Notes: a model not told the origin generated them from the sequence alone. A stretch of 64,000 bases of DNA from Polytrichum commune (GCA_950295325.1 OX485807.1:52376796-52440795), one strand, 5' to 3'. Shown: positions 11,716 through 24,396, counted from the first letter of the stretch. A program made the numbers and translations.

Positions 11716-12232
11716 GGGGTGGCAACTAGTGCAAAATAATTTGTAACAGATTATCCATCCATACTATCCTTGTACATTCATATCAAAGAACAATTTTACA
11801 AAACTTATAATGGAGTGATGTAGTGCACATTGAGACCGTCCATAATACATAATGATTCTTTGATGTGAACATGTCTATGTATTATAATACATGAATAATT
11901 TGATAAAATCGTGGACTTTCTCTTGGACAGGGGGCTAGTCCATAATCTAGTCTCCATCATACCTAATTATAATTTATATAATCTACACAAATATGAAGAT
12001 AATATAGATTATTTCGGCTTGTAAGCCCTAACCCTAACTCTCTTCCCGACTTCTCTCGGTGGCTTCTCTCCTGCTTCTCTTTTGAAACTCCTCAACCCCT
12101 CTTCAATACTTGAAAGTTGTAGATTATTTGAAGCATAATCTATATCATATGTACGATTATGTGTACATAATCTATGCCTTTGTGAAATTTTTGGACGAGT
12201 CCCTTGTAATTATTTGTTTGAGTTGCCACCCC
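11716..12232. mobile_element. Possible 517-bp inverted-repeat element
   Basis: GGGGTGGCAACT at 11716 is mirrored by AGTTGCCACCCC ending at 12232, with looser inner pairing (CAAAATAATTTG against CAAATAATTA). The interior is non-coding and holds several TAATCTA/TAGATTA words. No target-site duplication could be identified, so the borders are tentative. Confidence 0.45.
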
Positions 12233-13479
12233 GGGGGTCAAAGGAACCTCTAGCCTTTCACATTCACGATTGAAACAAAATAGTTCAACATAATATACAT
12301 AACAAACCTATTGAAAAAAGGATCACTCATGTTTAGACACCATGATAGACTTGTGTACGACTAACGAGAAAGTGATGAATATCAAAAGATCGCCATATCC
12401 AAGTGAGGAAAATAAGATTACACCGAGTGTGGGATTGATACCACCTACGTTGGATATCATCTGGGTCTATAAATCTCCATTCAAAACCTTGATAGGTACC
12501 ACGGTGCAATCACATCATTGTTAATATGCTCTTAACCGACCCAAATAATGATTTCTTTATGCAAAATATTTGTCTTATGACACATGTTGGATATTATATT
12601 ACAAGGTATGCCTATTTTATCGGCATGGGTACAAATCAAAAGTGATGCTTGAATTTGTAATCCATTTTGTTGACATACTTGGTATATACTCTAAATCTCA
12701 TAAATTGTGTTGCCCTTCACAAAGATTGGTAACCATTTGCATGTTCAAGATAGCTATCAATGTTTCACGTTGACCAATCATTGTAGCTCTACCTTGTTTA
12801 ATATAGATAGTAACTATGAATAAAGGCATAGCTTGGTCAATACACTCAATAATGTTATGCACCATGTATCAATATTTACATGGGGTTGGTTTTATTATTG
12901 TTAATTGGGTTGGTTCTTTGATTAACGAGTGATACAATTGATGCATGTATTTATATATTGGCGAAACATTGGATTGCACCTCACATTCCCCTCACACTCT
13001 TCTTATGACAAATCAATTGTCAAATGCTAGTTTGTGTAGAAGGATGAACCTCTTGCATTGCACGTGCATGTACAATTGGGCACATCTTTGTCTAAAATTG
13101 ATTTCCATTCCATCTTTGAAGAGATAGCAAGAGAGACGATGCCAACCATTGGTGTTGGCATGAATGAGGAATGCTTCACCTACATTACAGTTGTGAGTTC
13201 GTGTGTGAACATGGACCATCTTTTCAAGATATTCCAACTACCCAGATCGCAAGGTAGGTAGTAAACTCCACCATGCATCAAGGGGATTCTTGAGCAGGGT
13301 AGGGCCAACGGGCTCAAATTCACGTTGGATTGCTTGATGTTGATTTTTATTTTCTTTCTTTCTTTGAACACCGTGATCAATATAAGGCTAACGGGCTCAC
13401 ATTCATGCCGGTACCAAGATACGGGCGTTATTTTTTCTTTTTTTTCTTTCTGTCCAACCATCCAAATGATGACACATAA

Positions 13480-13515
<36 letters not shown>

Positions 13516-13697
13516 AATTATAATTATAATTATATTTCCTTACCCCATAACTAATCAATCTACTCTTAACTTGACCCCATAACATTATTAAGCACTAGGT
13601 GTGGCATCCCATGGATATATTATGGGGGTCCACATGAATGAACGCGAGCTGCTTAATAATGTTATGCAACGTGTAGGTACCTGAAAATGATGAGAGT
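12233..13697. other. No gene recognised; contains a GTT microsatellite
   Basis: A run of about ten TTG/GTT units followed by ATTATA repeats lies at 13482-13535. The direct word ATAACATTATTAAGC near 13578 recurs inverted near 13650. Reading frames are short and unrecognised. Confidence 0.5.
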
Positions 13698-13706
13698 ATG
13701 GACTAC

Positions 13707-16495
13707 GGTAGACGTTGAAGGGACCCCAACGAGCTCTGTCCGGCGTGACAGACGCTGGTGGGGCCCACTATTGTCTCTGCCCCCGAAACTTTTCGCATCC
13801 CTACCCACGCGATTCGGGCAACGTTGCCCGACATCTCTTCCCAAATGCCTCTCTTCCTTGATGTCTGCCACTTCAATAAAATAGCAATTGCCTTTTAGCA
13901 AAAATTCTTCAATACCATGGTGTTGTCCTTCACTACGATTGTCCTTCAAGACCCAATTTTTTCCTTCATGCCTATTGTCCTTCAGTAGGATTGAAGGCCG
14001 CTTCTCCATATAACCCATATTGAGTGTACTTCATCTTCAAGGTCCAAAATCCAATATATGTGTTCAATTTCATTGAATAAATAAGTAATTGATTAGGATT
14101 CCATTTTCAAGGTGAAACCGACAATAAAACATGGAATTAACTTGGAAGCCAAAAACATCACAAAAGCCTCATTCACATTTAGGCAATATCTATTGAGACT
14201 TACCATTGAAAATGACATTGTCATTCTAAAATGAAACTAAAATTAACGTCTCTATTTTTAGCATGACTATTTTATAATAATTTAGTTAATGCCTCTTATT
14301 TCCACAAGTATTTATACACATTGTCCTTAAAGACCGCAATTGTTTTTCATGACTCAGCCTTGTCATGCACTGCGATTGTTCTTCATCACTCTTGTCTTTC
14401 ACTGCGATTATCCTTCAGGACTCAGTTTTGTCCTTCATGTGTGTGGTCATTCACAGTAGGGTTCAAGGTTGCTTCTCCACATAACCCATATTGAGTGCAC
14501 TTCATCTTCAAGGTCCAAAATCCAATATATATATTCACTTCCATTGAGTAATTAAACAATTAATTGGGACTTCCTTTTGCGAAGTTAAACCGTCAATAAA
14601 ACATGTAATTAACTTGGAAGTTAAAGACATTTCAAAAGTCTCATTAGCACCAAAGTTGTGTTTATTGTGATTTATCATTGAAAAATGTTTTGTCATTCTA
14701 AAATGAAACTAAAATTAATGTTTATTTTTTAATGTGTTTAATTCTATAACAATCTAGTTAATGCCTTCTATTTTCACAAGTATTTATACACATTCAATTT
14801 GATAAAGTGTGATTGAATGTTACTAAGCTTAATTAATCCTACTTAAGCTCAAACTAAATAAATGACATATTATTAATGAAACTAAGTGAAGAACAAATTT
14901 TTAATAAAATTAATTGAAGGACAAACTTTAATTAAACTAATTTAAGAAAATAAACTTATAATGAAACTAACTAAAGGAGAAACTTCTAATGAAACTAAAT
15001 GAAGAACAAATCATTAATGAAACTAACTGAAAGACAACCTTTCAATGAAACTAACTAAAAGACAAACATTTAATGAAAACTACTTAAATGACAAACTTCT
15101 AATAAAATCAACTAATGAACAAACTTTTAATGAAACTAACTGAAGGACAACCTTTCAATGAAACTAACTAAAAGACAAACATTTAATGAAAACTACTTAA
15201 ATGACAAACTTCTAAAAAAATCAACTAATGAACAAACTTTTAATGAAACTAATTGAAGGACAAACTCCTATGAAACTAACGGAAGGACAAACTTGCTTAA
15301 AACAATTGAAAAAAAAAATCAAAACTAATGAAAAAAAAATCCTATCATTAAAATCAATTCAAATATAAACTGTGTAATTAATTAGGATACATAAAAATAT
15401 TCATACATATTGATAGTACGATATGCATACTTGTGTGAAAGTAAAAAAAATATTAACTAAATTAAACACACGAAAAATAAACATTAATTTTAGTTTCATT
15501 TTAGAATGACAAAACATTTTTCAATGATAAATCACAATAAACACAACTTTGGTGCTAATGAGACTTTTGAAATGTCTTTAACTTCCAAGTTAATTACATG
15601 TTTTATTGACGGTTTAACTTCGCAAAAGGAAGTCCCAATTAATTGTTTAATTACTCAATGGAAGTGAATATATATATTGGATTTTGGACCTTGAAGATGA
15701 AGTGCACTCAATATGGGTTATGTGGAGAAGCAACCTTGAACCCTACTGTGAATGACCACACACATGAAGGACAAAACTGAGTCCTGAAGGATAATCGCAG
15801 TGAAAGACAAGAGTGATGAAGAACAATCGCAGTGCATGACAAGGCTGAGTCATGAAAAACAATTGCGGTCTTTAAGGACAATGTGTATAAATACTTGTGG
15901 AAATAAGAGGCATTAACTAAATTATTATAAAATAGTCATGCTAAAAATAGAGACGTTAATTTTAGTTTCATTTTAGAATGACAATGTCATTTTCAATGGT
16001 AAGTCTCAATAGATATTGCCTAAATGTGAATGAGGCTTTTGTGATGTTTTTGGCTTCCAAGTTAATTCCATGTTTTATTGTCGGTTTCACCTTGAAAATG
16101 GAATCCTAATCAATTACTTATTTATTCAATGAAATTGAACACATATATTGGATTTTGGACCTTGAAGATGAAGTACACTCAATATGGGTTATATGGAGAA
16201 GCGGCCTTCAATCCTACTGAAGGACAATAGGCATGAAGGAAAAAATTGGGTCTTGAAGGACAATCGTAGTGAAGGACAACACCATGGTATTGAAGAATTT
16301 TTGCTAAAAGGCAATTGCTATTTTATTGAAGTGGCAGACATCAAGGAAGAGAGGCATTTGGGAAGAGATGTCGGGCAACGTTGCCCGAATCGCGTGGGTA
16401 GGGATGCGAAAAGTTTCGGGGGCAGAGACAATAGTGGGCCCCACCAGCGTCTGTCACGCCGGACAGAGCTCGTTGGGGTCCCTTCAACGTCTGTC
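13707..16495. mobile_element. Foldback MULE, 2.8 kb, with 9-bp target duplications
   Basis: Two arms of about 1.1 kb are near-perfect reverse complements: 13707 to about 14800, and about 15400 to 16495. The outer ends are GGTAGACGTTGAAGGG and CCCTTCAACGTCTGTC. They are flanked by the 9-bp direct repeat ATGGACTAC at 13698-13706 and 16496-16504, the size made by Mutator-superfamily elements. Each arm contains two diverged tandem units of about 470 bp, starting near 13995 and 14465 in the left arm, each with CATATTGAGTG and AAGGTCCAAAATCCAATATA. No transposase is present. The open frames at 13662-14018 and 16184-16519 are the same arm read from each side. Confidence 0.9.
14865..15310. repeat. 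Minisatellite in the centre of the foldback MULE
   Basis: About fifteen imperfect units of 25-30 bp with the core TTAATGAAACTAACTGAAGG and ACAAAC fill the loop between the two arms. Two adjacent blocks (near 15020-15110 and 15140-15240) are almost identical, so the array has undergone a secondary duplication. It is non-coding. Confidence 0.75.
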
Positions 16496-17329
16496 ATGGA
16501 CTACCCTCTTTCTCAATAGCATCTCCGTTTTTGGTAGATTGGGACCCCAAGTTAGTGAAAGGATGTAAGAGGGTTCTAGATTTCTAGGTGTTTACGCTGA
16601 AATATGCCGGCAAGAAGGACCTCCAGAGTGGACCAATCCCTTAATAAATCTAGCTCCAAATGGAGATTGGGGTCAGAATATATCCGTGATATAGATATGG
16701 GGCGAAGAATGTACGTATTTGGAGATACACAGCGATGGGGGGGGAGGTGAAGTCTAATTCCGCAAATGGGGAAAGGGTATCCAGCGTGTATCTTCCTATC
16801 CAGAAGAGGCTCGCCCGTATCTCGTAGATTTTGTCTCAGAAAGGATAAAAATGTAGAGAAAACGTAGATCTATACTAGGATCAAAATAATAGGATAAGGG
16901 GCTCCAGACTGTAACCTCCTTCCCTCGACTGCGTCCGACCCTTGGGTCATAGATTTTCAGTGGTGAAGGAAGCAGCAGATGTCGCTGATAAGTAGATTTA
17001 CTGCTGAAAAGGGGTGGAGTATGTATGTGCTGGGTAGATGTGAGGGCGAGCGAGGGAGGAAGGATCCGGTGGCAGGCATAGCCGCGAGGCTTGGAGCATT
17101 CCGGTGTTGCAGCAGGGAAGCCGCATTGCACACCTGGCTCGTGAGTCTGATGCGCGGCTCGCTCAATTCGGTCCCCATGCTTGTATGCTTGAGTGCTCGT
17201 GCGCTGCCGCAGGTGCCAACGCCATTTTTACCGTATGAGAAACGGTGCAATGTGGCATCGGATAAGATGATCGTCCGGTTTGATCGTCAGACTAGGGTTT
17301 GACGGTTGCATAGGGGAGGGGATGTGGCT

Positions 17330-17950
17330 TTGGAGGAGCAATGTAGCGGAAACCATGCGTCGAGGAGGTTATTGCATACTCGGGGATTTATTCTATGCTG
17401 CGGGGACAGGTTAATGTGGCATCAAGAAAGTATGCCCCTAAGCGAAGGTTGTCAATTCGTCCGCAATTCGTCGGGCTGCACATCCCGTTCCTCAGGTGAG
17501 AGTAGTTGCTCATTTGAGTATCTGTAATGTAGTAGCATGCAGATGCTAGTAATTTGTGTCAGAAAACTACGGATTTCTTTTTCGAGAATTGTCGAGAATG
17601 TAGTTGGCGGTGGCTGTAAGCATTATCAAACTGCTAGGATCATATTTATGTATCGAAAGCCATGCCCTGAGGAGGTTTTTGCATATTCTTAAATTTTAAT
17701 TAGGCTGCGGAAGAGGTTAACGTGGAATCAAGAAAGTATGCTCCTAGATGAAGGTTGTCTTTGCGTCCGCAATGCGTCGGGTTGTATGTCCTGTTCCTCA
17801 GGTGATAGTAGTTGGTCATTCGAATATCTGTAATGTAGTAGCATCCAGATGCTAGTACTTTGCGTCAGCCAACTACGGACTTCTCCATCGAGGATTTTAC
17901 TTTCCTTCTATGGATGTATAGAGTAGTGCCGGTGGCCGTAAAGATCATTA
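17330..17950 (+). repeat. Tandem ~300-bp duplication with donor-like sites
   Basis: About 17360-17620 and 17665-17950 are diverged direct copies. Both contain GGTTAA(T/C)GTGG, ATCAAGAAAGTATGC, the GTCCGCAAT(T/G)CGTCGGG word, GTTCCTCAGGTGA, GTATCTGTAATGTAGTAGCA or a variant, and AACTACGGA. Both keep the CTCAGGTGA splice-donor-like word, so they could be alternative 5' exons of the downstream gene. Confidence 0.65.
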
Positions 17951-19480
17951 AACTGCCAGGATTATGTTCCATAGGATGCAGAATGGACGCATCCAATGGC
18001 CTCCTGTCTTTCTTGCTCGTGCCACGACCACGTTGATAGATTCCATGATATCTCTCTAAGTGCAAAATGTGTCTTATTTCTATTTCACGTAGACCGATAC
18101 AGCTGAGAAGTAGAGTTGTTATTCCTGTTATCGATCATGAAGTGTTGTACTACTATATTCCTTCACTTTATGCCATACCTGCCATGTCAGGTCATAGCAG
18201 ATGCTCATTCCCATTTCTGCAAATGCAATCTCTTCTTAGTTCCACATAATCTGTGTCTTGTATCATACACACAGAACATGGTTGGATCTTGTCTAACCGG
18301 CGCACAGTTAGTCTTGATTTGTAAACTTAACACCAAAGGAAGCAATACAGTTCTATTGCGAAAATTCATATAATATAAGTTTGTGACCAGCTCTGCCAGA
18401 TATGGCCTCAAACGCTTCAGCCATGTTCTTATTGAATAATTAACATGAGTCATTTGGAAGTTATAAATACAATTGAATTGCTTCTCAATGGTCAGTACCA
18501 CACAGGAAACGAATTCCAACATAGGGTGTCATGTGTGGCAGGATTGGAGGTCATTATACATTTATTCCTGTGGGTGTATTGATCTTTAATAATAGGATTG
18601 TAAGAAGGACAAAGCTTTCGATGCTTGTTTTTTACTACATATTTCATTCCGATTAGTGTTTACAACACTAAATCAGGAGCGTTCACATTTTTGAAATCGG
18701 TGTGTTCCCCTCTAAATTGAAGTCAACATCAATTCCGTTATTAAGATAAATATGTGCATGGAAGTTCACCACACCAATTAGACACATCTATTTTTTTTTT
18801 GGTATTCAAAATGATGAGTATTGAGAAGTAATGTGATATCACATATTTTTTGACTATCCATATTTATATATTTCTACACAATCAAAAACTAGTGGCTGAA
18901 GGAGAGTTTCAACTTCATGCATGAGTGACTTGCGGGGGTTGAGTTTGAAAGGTAGCCCATTGACTTGGGGTGGTCAGTTGTTGATGGTAACTGTGTCTAG
19001 TGACAAGTGGCCAGACTATTTGGTGCTACTCAGTTGCTAGTGCACGCTGATAAATTGTCCACACTACTTGAAGTAAGTAGTGTAGCATGTTAAGAGGGCC
19101 CATAAGGCACTTGAAGGTAAAGCTGCTGAGTATCTCTTTGTTTTGGCCACTTCAATAATGAAGTTTTTCCTTTTTCAGTAGCAGGACTATAGAAAGGGGA
19201 TTTGTTAAACAGCTGCTTATTTTGCATGTTCTTAAGTGCAAAGTGATGCTAGTGTAATTTCATAGTGACTAGAGATTTTAATTATGTTTCTGGTCATAAG
19301 ACTCCTGGTCATGTTCTTGTCTCCAGTTCAAAAATGGAGGATAGTATATTGAAAGGGATTTCAACTTGAGGTTTTCGGTCACCTGTATTTGTGTGGAACA
19401 CTTCACTATAAGAAATATTGTTACTTGAGTCCTTTCCTGGTAAGGTAGGAGGAGGTGTGCTATGTCCATGGACTTACTAA

Positions 19481-20076
19481 CCCCAGCATTTTTTTATCCT
19501 TAATTCTAGGATAAAACTATTTTGAGAGGTTTGACCTGCGGTTTTTTTTATCCTAGACCGATGGGATGACATAAGGATTCTAGGATAAAAACATTGGAAG
19601 TGTTAAGCACAGTTTGGGCCACACTTTTACAAAATTTAGAAGGCCTGGGCGGGGTTGATTATTGTAGGCAGAGATAGTGTTTGGCTTCAGTCTGCCGGCT
19701 ATAAAACAAGACAATCGCTCTTAGACTGTACATGAACTCATCCATTATCAACCATAATCAGACTATCCTAGAATCTAGGATAAAATGAAGCCCAGGGTCG
19801 GTCTGACCCCTGGAAACTCGCTGGGACATCCATTAAATTTTATTCTTAATTCTAGGATAAACTGTTTTTCTCCGTGGCCGTGTTTAGTGCGACTTTCGGG
19901 AAGACTTAATTTTGAAACAAGAGGTTCTCGAAAGTGCGCCTTTCATGGCGATGTAGATCTGCTCAAGTACTTCAAGTCCACCTAACATAGTTATGCCCCT
20001 ACAGGCGCCGTTTCGAAGCTGCTTAGTGTAAACTTCTGATCCATTTTTTTAATCCTCAACTCCGTGGATGCTGGGG
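19481..20076. mobile_element. Possible 596-bp MITE with repeated TCTAGGATAAAA words
   Basis: It begins CCCCAGCAT and ends ATGCTGGGG, with CTAA directly repeated on both sides (19477-19480 and 20077-20080). Inside are at least five copies, in both orientations, of a word like ATTCTAGGATAAAA (near 19505, 19545, 19577, 19765 and 19847). No coding capacity. The superfamily cannot be settled from such short ends. Confidence 0.55.
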
Positions 20077-21671
20077 CTAAGTAGAAGCGATTGGGAGGAA
20101 TTATTCAGATTGATGGTTGCAGTGAATGGAGTGACCACAACAGATTTGAGTGTGTGCTGGCTTTGGCACCTCATTTCATTCAATAGCTTTAGCTGCATGG
20201 AACTACATGGCATTGGTCTGGGTAATATATTTCAATTCTACTAAGCAGTCAAGCAGATGGAACCATTTGTTCTCTGCAACATACTTGTGCACTCCCTTTT
20301 TATTCTGATCAAGCTGGAGAGAAAAATTGTCATGTTAAAGAGTTTAACAATTGTTTGGGCAGGTTGAGACTGCAGCATGCTACTTTGGTGGAGTAGATGC
20401 AGGCTTATCGGTTGGTGGAAGGAGGTTTCTGCCAGGCCAAACTTCCAGATGTCAAATCTATGATCACCCTTTGCAAGAACAAAGCGAAAGCCAAAAGATG
20501 TATTCCCACTGAACTTCTACTAGGCCTTCCCAACGACCTTGCTATTGCTTTTTCTAATTCATTTACCGACATTTCATCATCAGAAGCTTTGAGTTTTTTT
20601 GCAAAGGATGGGACCACCTTCTTGCTGGCATTTTCTTCTATCCTCTTTGGTGAAGGCTGGTTATAGCAAAATAGTGGGTCTATGTCATTAAACAAGATCA
20701 GGATGGGCGGATTTCATGGCATGCATCTGATGCTAGGTATGTTATTCTAAAGATTCAATTTGTTTCCTGTACTATACGTGATCCGGAGTCTGATTGTTGA
20801 ACTTTGAACACATAAGTGATGAGATCAAATTGCAGGCTTGTAATCTGGTGAGGCTCGTTATCATGTTCTTTCTACAATATATGTGCTTGTAGCTATGGAT
20901 TCTTGAAGGACAAGTAACTTTTAAACAAAAACAATCTGGCTGACAGAAGCAGCTGCGGAGTGAAATAGTATAGGATTAGGAAGGTTTTCAATGTTATTGA
21001 GCATTGGCCCTAGGGTGTAAATGTCATGGTCCATCTGTTATCCCAATTGGCTTTTATGAAATAGGTGGACATTTTTGAACCATGTTACCTGGCCATTTCT
21101 GAAGGACATCAATGTCATGTCTGGTTGATTGCTACATGTGGTGATTGATTTGTTCTGGGCTGTCTGTGGAGTGCATGCAATTTGACCATATTCAGAAATT
21201 TATAAGCTACTATAGTCAGTAAAGCTGCATTATAATGTTATGCACTTCTCCAAGCCTAAGGGGATAATCAAACTGCAGGGTGAACAGTTTGTAATTTGAT
21301 GACAGTAGCTTCTTGGTCAATCCTTGTCTGTTATATTGTGAGACATATAGTATAAGCAACGTTTGTTCACAAGTTTGATTGATTTTTCTCCAGGTCAGCA
21401 TTGCTCAAGGAGATAGGTTCAAGTTAGGGAGAAGAGGAACATTCGACTTGGCTAAAGATTGTGAAATCACAACAAGAAAGAAGTATATACAGAGGCAAGC
21501 AGGTGGTCACATAACCTGCAGGAGTCCTAAAGGAACTGGCAAGAAGTTTCAAGACTATTTCTGGATCGTTAGCCTTAGCAGCATCTTGTCATCGAAGTTG
21601 CAAAGCTGCTCTTCAGCTCAATGCCTTTAAGAATGGTTTTTGGGTAAGATAGTAAATGAAAGTGGCCCACA

Positions 21672-24044
21672 ATGGAGCCTGTAGGCTCTGAACCTGCCAA
21701 AATGTGGGATTACCTGGAATCTGGAAGGTGGATCTACACGAAGACCGTGAAGGTTGCAAGTTTCATGTGGCAGACATGGAAGCAAGGGGTGTTGTGTTTG
21801 CTTCTTTTGGCATCACTACCAATACTACTTCCAGTGCTATTAATGGCATTTGGCGTAGGTTTTATGTTCTTAGTTCCATTTCTTCCTGCCATAGCTGCTT
21901 ATTTCTTTCTCTTCCGGAGGTTTCCTGCCTTGAGAATATCGGGTTGGTACAGGTATCTCAAGTCCTACATGTCAGGTGTAAGATCTGCAGATACTGGGGT
22001 TCTCGAGGTGGCCAGAGAATTGTCAGGGACTTTCAACATTGCTAGTCAAACTATTGAGAAAAAAACAGTACGTGATACATGGAGCAAGCCACAAGGAGGG
22101 GGTGGTCCTGATGAGGGCAATGCATTTCTGTCGGTTTCTGAACCGAGTACAGAACCTACTTTGAGACTTGGCTGTTTTGAGGGCTCTTCCACCTTAGTGC
22201 AAGAGGTTCAAGAGCAATTTTTTTCTCCCGAGCAACAGGAAAGGCTAGAAGAAGGCACACATGAAGAAAGCACAACAGCTGATCAATGTGAAGTCCACTT
22301 TAAGGAGAGCAATCCAGAAGGAGAGAATGTACCATCCTTACAAGGATCACATGTAGCAGGAGATATGGAAATGTTGAGTGATGATGAATATGAGGAAAGT
22401 AACCCAATTTGGAAACCTACCTTGCAACCTCAATGGGAGCTCAGTTTCAGTGAGGTAGGAGGTGTAGTGGGGGCAACAAACTCAAGAGTCCCATTTTCAG
22501 AACAACACAACAAGGATCGTCAGTCTGATAATGAAGAAGTGTTTGTTAACACTTTGGAGTCTATCAACACATCTATAGTTTATGAGGATGAATATAGACA
22601 ATCTGGAGAATTGCAAGAGACTTCTTATGTTGCCAGTCAAACTATTGAGGAAAAAACATTGTCCGATGCATGGAGTGTTCTTAATGACACTGGTCCAGGA
22701 AAGGACAAAGTATTTCATGAGGTTCCACCTGCTTTGAGACCTGGCTGTGTTCAGGGCTTTTTTGATTTAATGCAAGAGGGTCAGGAGGGATCATTTTATC
22801 TTGAGCAACAGGGAAGGCTAAAAGAAGCCACAGGTGAAGAAATCCATTTATCTTCTGATCAACGTGAAGTCCGTGTTAAGGAGAACAATATAGAAGCAGA
22901 AAAAATGCCATCATTAAAGGGATGGAATGAAGCAGAAGATATGGAAGTGTTGAGTGATGATGGAAACGAGGAAAGTAACCCAGTCTGGAAACCTACCTTG
23001 TTTCCTCAAAGGCGGCTCACTTTCAGTGAGGCAGGAGATGAAATGGAGGTGGCAAACTCAGGAGTCTCATTTTCAGAACACATCAAGGATCGTCAACCTG
23101 ATCACGAAGAATTGTCCATCAACACCTCAGAGTATGGTTGGCCATCGGAAGCTGAAGAACATGGCTTCAATAGCACTCCTCGGGGAGAGACTGATGATGA
23201 GGAATCTATTACAGATAATTCTCAAAGGACAACACGGTGGGAGGAACAGACACCTGCACAAGCAGGTGGCCTTTTTGATCCAGCTTCTGAATATGTGACC
23301 CTGTTACCAAACACTTTGGATCATACAGAAGATTGGCAAACTTGCAGGCAGAGATGGGAGGACGGATCAAGACCAGGTGGACTATCACCTACCACACCAA
23401 GTCTAGAACCACCTTCTTCTGAAGCACGCACTATGTGCAATCCACTGTTTGAGTTCTTCACACCCTCCCCAGCCCAGCAAAAATCAAGGGCAGGAGGCAA
23501 CAAGCTTTCACTCTCAAAACATAGCCGTTCCATGAACCGACACTCTGCTCCGGGGCTTCTACAAACTCAGACTTGGGCAGCAGGCTCAGCTACCTCGCCA
23601 CCCCATGACATATTACGGGAGTTTAAGAAAGCCAAATATTCAAATTGGTCAGATGTTAAAGAACCTACTGCTCGATCATACTCAGCTTCACAATCACAGA
23701 GCGCGGATCCTTATGTGGGTGAGTTTGAAACTCTTTTGCATTATTGGAGGGAGAGAGATATAGCTGCCAAGTCCCCAGCCGTGTCACTGACACGCACTCC
23801 AACTACAATACCACCTGCAGAGGTTGCACGCCAGATTCGTGAGGAAATTGGTACTATCAAAAGGATAATTGGTCAAGACATTCCTGCGCATTACTCTTTG
23901 TGGAAAGATGTAGAGACTCTTTCTCAGATTTTAGGCATACAACTTCCATACATGGGAGATATTTCAGACTTGAGTAAGGCGAAGCAAGGGTTGGATCTTG
24001 TGAAGGTTATTGTGGGCATTAGATGGGACGGACATGTAATATAG
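21672..24044 (+). CDS. Membrane-anchored protein of unknown function, 790 aa
   Basis: One uninterrupted frame of 790 codons; I do not recognise the family. The start fits because hydrophobic sequence follows soon after. Residues about 39-82 form two closely spaced or one long hairpin-like membrane segment, VLCLLLLASLPILLP then VGFMFLVPFLPAIAAYFFLF, followed by RRFPALR. The remaining 700 residues are hydrophilic, acidic and Ser/Glu-rich, with no enzyme motif. They contain a diverged internal duplication of about 198 residues: unit 1 from about residue 121 (ASQTIEKKT) and unit 2 from about 319 (ASQTIEEKT), both with SDDxxEESNPxWKPTL. The C-terminal 250 residues are Pro/Ser-rich then ordered (QIREEIGTIKRIIGQDIP). 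Unlike the transposon genes nearby it has no premature stops, so it is probably a live host gene. Confidence 0.8.
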   Translation: MEPVGSEPAKMWDYLESGRWIYTKTVKVASFMWQTWKQGVLCLLLLASLPILLPVLLMAFGVGFMFLVPFLPAIAAYFFLFRRFPALRISGWYRYLKSYMSGVRSADTGVLEVARELSGTFNIASQTIEKKTVRDTWSKPQGGGGPDEGNAFLSVSEPSTEPTLRLGCFEGSSTLVQEVQEQFFSPEQQERLEEGTHEESTTADQCEVHFKESNPEGENVPSLQGSHVAGDMEMLSDDEYEESNPIWKPTLQPQWELSFSEVGGVVGATNSRVPFSEQHNKDRQSDNEEVFVNTLESINTSIVYEDEYRQSGELQETSYVASQTIEEKTLSDAWSVLNDTGPGKDKVFHEVPPALRPGCVQGFFDLMQEGQEGSFYLEQQGRLKEATGEEIHLSSDQREVRVKENNIEAEKMPSLKGWNEAEDMEVLSDDGNEESNPVWKPTLFPQRRLTFSEAGDEMEVANSGVSFSEHIKDRQPDHEELSINTSEYGWPSEAEEHGFNSTPRGETDDEESITDNSQRTTRWEEQTPAQAGGLFDPASEYVTLLPNTLDHTEDWQTCRQRWEDGSRPGGLSPTTPSLEPPSSEARTMCNPLFEFFTPSPAQQKSRAGGNKLSLSKHSRSMNRHSAPGLLQTQTWAAGSATSPPHDILREFKKAKYSNWSDVKEPTARSYSASQSQSADPYVGEFETLLHYWRERDIAAKSPAVSLTRTPTTIPPAEVARQIREEIGTIKRIIGQDIPAHYSLWKDVETLSQILGIQLPYMGDISDLSKAKQGLDLVKVIVGIRWDGHVI
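22032..23120 (+). repeat. Internal coding duplication in the 790-aa protein
   Basis: DNA from about 22032 to 22560 is repeated at about 22626-23120. Matching words include CAAACTATTGAG, GAGCAACAGG, GTTGAGTGATGATG and GAGGAAAGTAACCCA. The frame is preserved across the duplication, which fits selection on the protein. Confidence 0.8.
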
Positions 24045-24389
24045 GAGGAGGAACATAGTGGTCATTGCTTGAGTGTAGATTATACCATGAAAAGTGTAGC
24101 AGGGAGTACACTAGTTGCTCAAAAGTGTAGATCAACTTATAGCATGAAAAACAAGGAAGAGCACAATAGTTACTCAAATGTAGATTATAGTGTGACCAAC
24201 GATTTGTGTCCATCTCGGTGGCTTTTGAACTGTACAGTGCCTTTAGTATAATAGATAACTGCGACCTGTAGGAAAGCAGTGGACAGGGTTGAAGCCCCCA
24301 TTGATTTGAGCATAAAATTTCCTAACCTAATTTTAGAGCAACCAGACTTTGAGATTGTCTAGACAATGCAGAACTTCATTTTTTTGATC

Positions 24390-24395
24390 AATAAA
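24390..24395 (+). promoter_or_regulatory. Poly(A) signal AATAAA
   Basis: AATAAA occurs about 345 bp after the stop codon of the membrane-protein gene, on the same strand, followed by T-rich sequence. It is the best candidate for the 3' end signal of that transcript. Confidence 0.5.
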
Positions 24396-24396
24396 G

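Larger units (their letters stand above)
16505..21671 (+). other. Upstream region of the membrane-protein gene; non-coding as far as seen
   Basis: No convincing coding exon was found. GC content rises at 16.9-17.5 kb, which could be a promoter or first exon. The donor-like TTCCTCAGGTGAGA near 17493 and the acceptor-like CTCCAGGTCAGC near 21393 suggest a long 5' UTR intron joining to sequence just before the ATG at 21672 (inference). The region also holds the ~300-bp duplication at 17330-17950 and the element at 19481-20076. Confidence 0.35.

Noticed and set aside
13662-16519. Two identical ~110-codon proteins on opposite strands
   Set aside because: They are the inverted arms of one foldback MULE, and the frames have no domain.
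20397-20695. Overlapping plus and minus frames of about 90 codons as a gene
   Set aside because: The minus frame has a natural-looking charged composition (LKASDDEMSVNELEKAIARS) but no start context, splice partners or known domain. It may be a relic and is not called.
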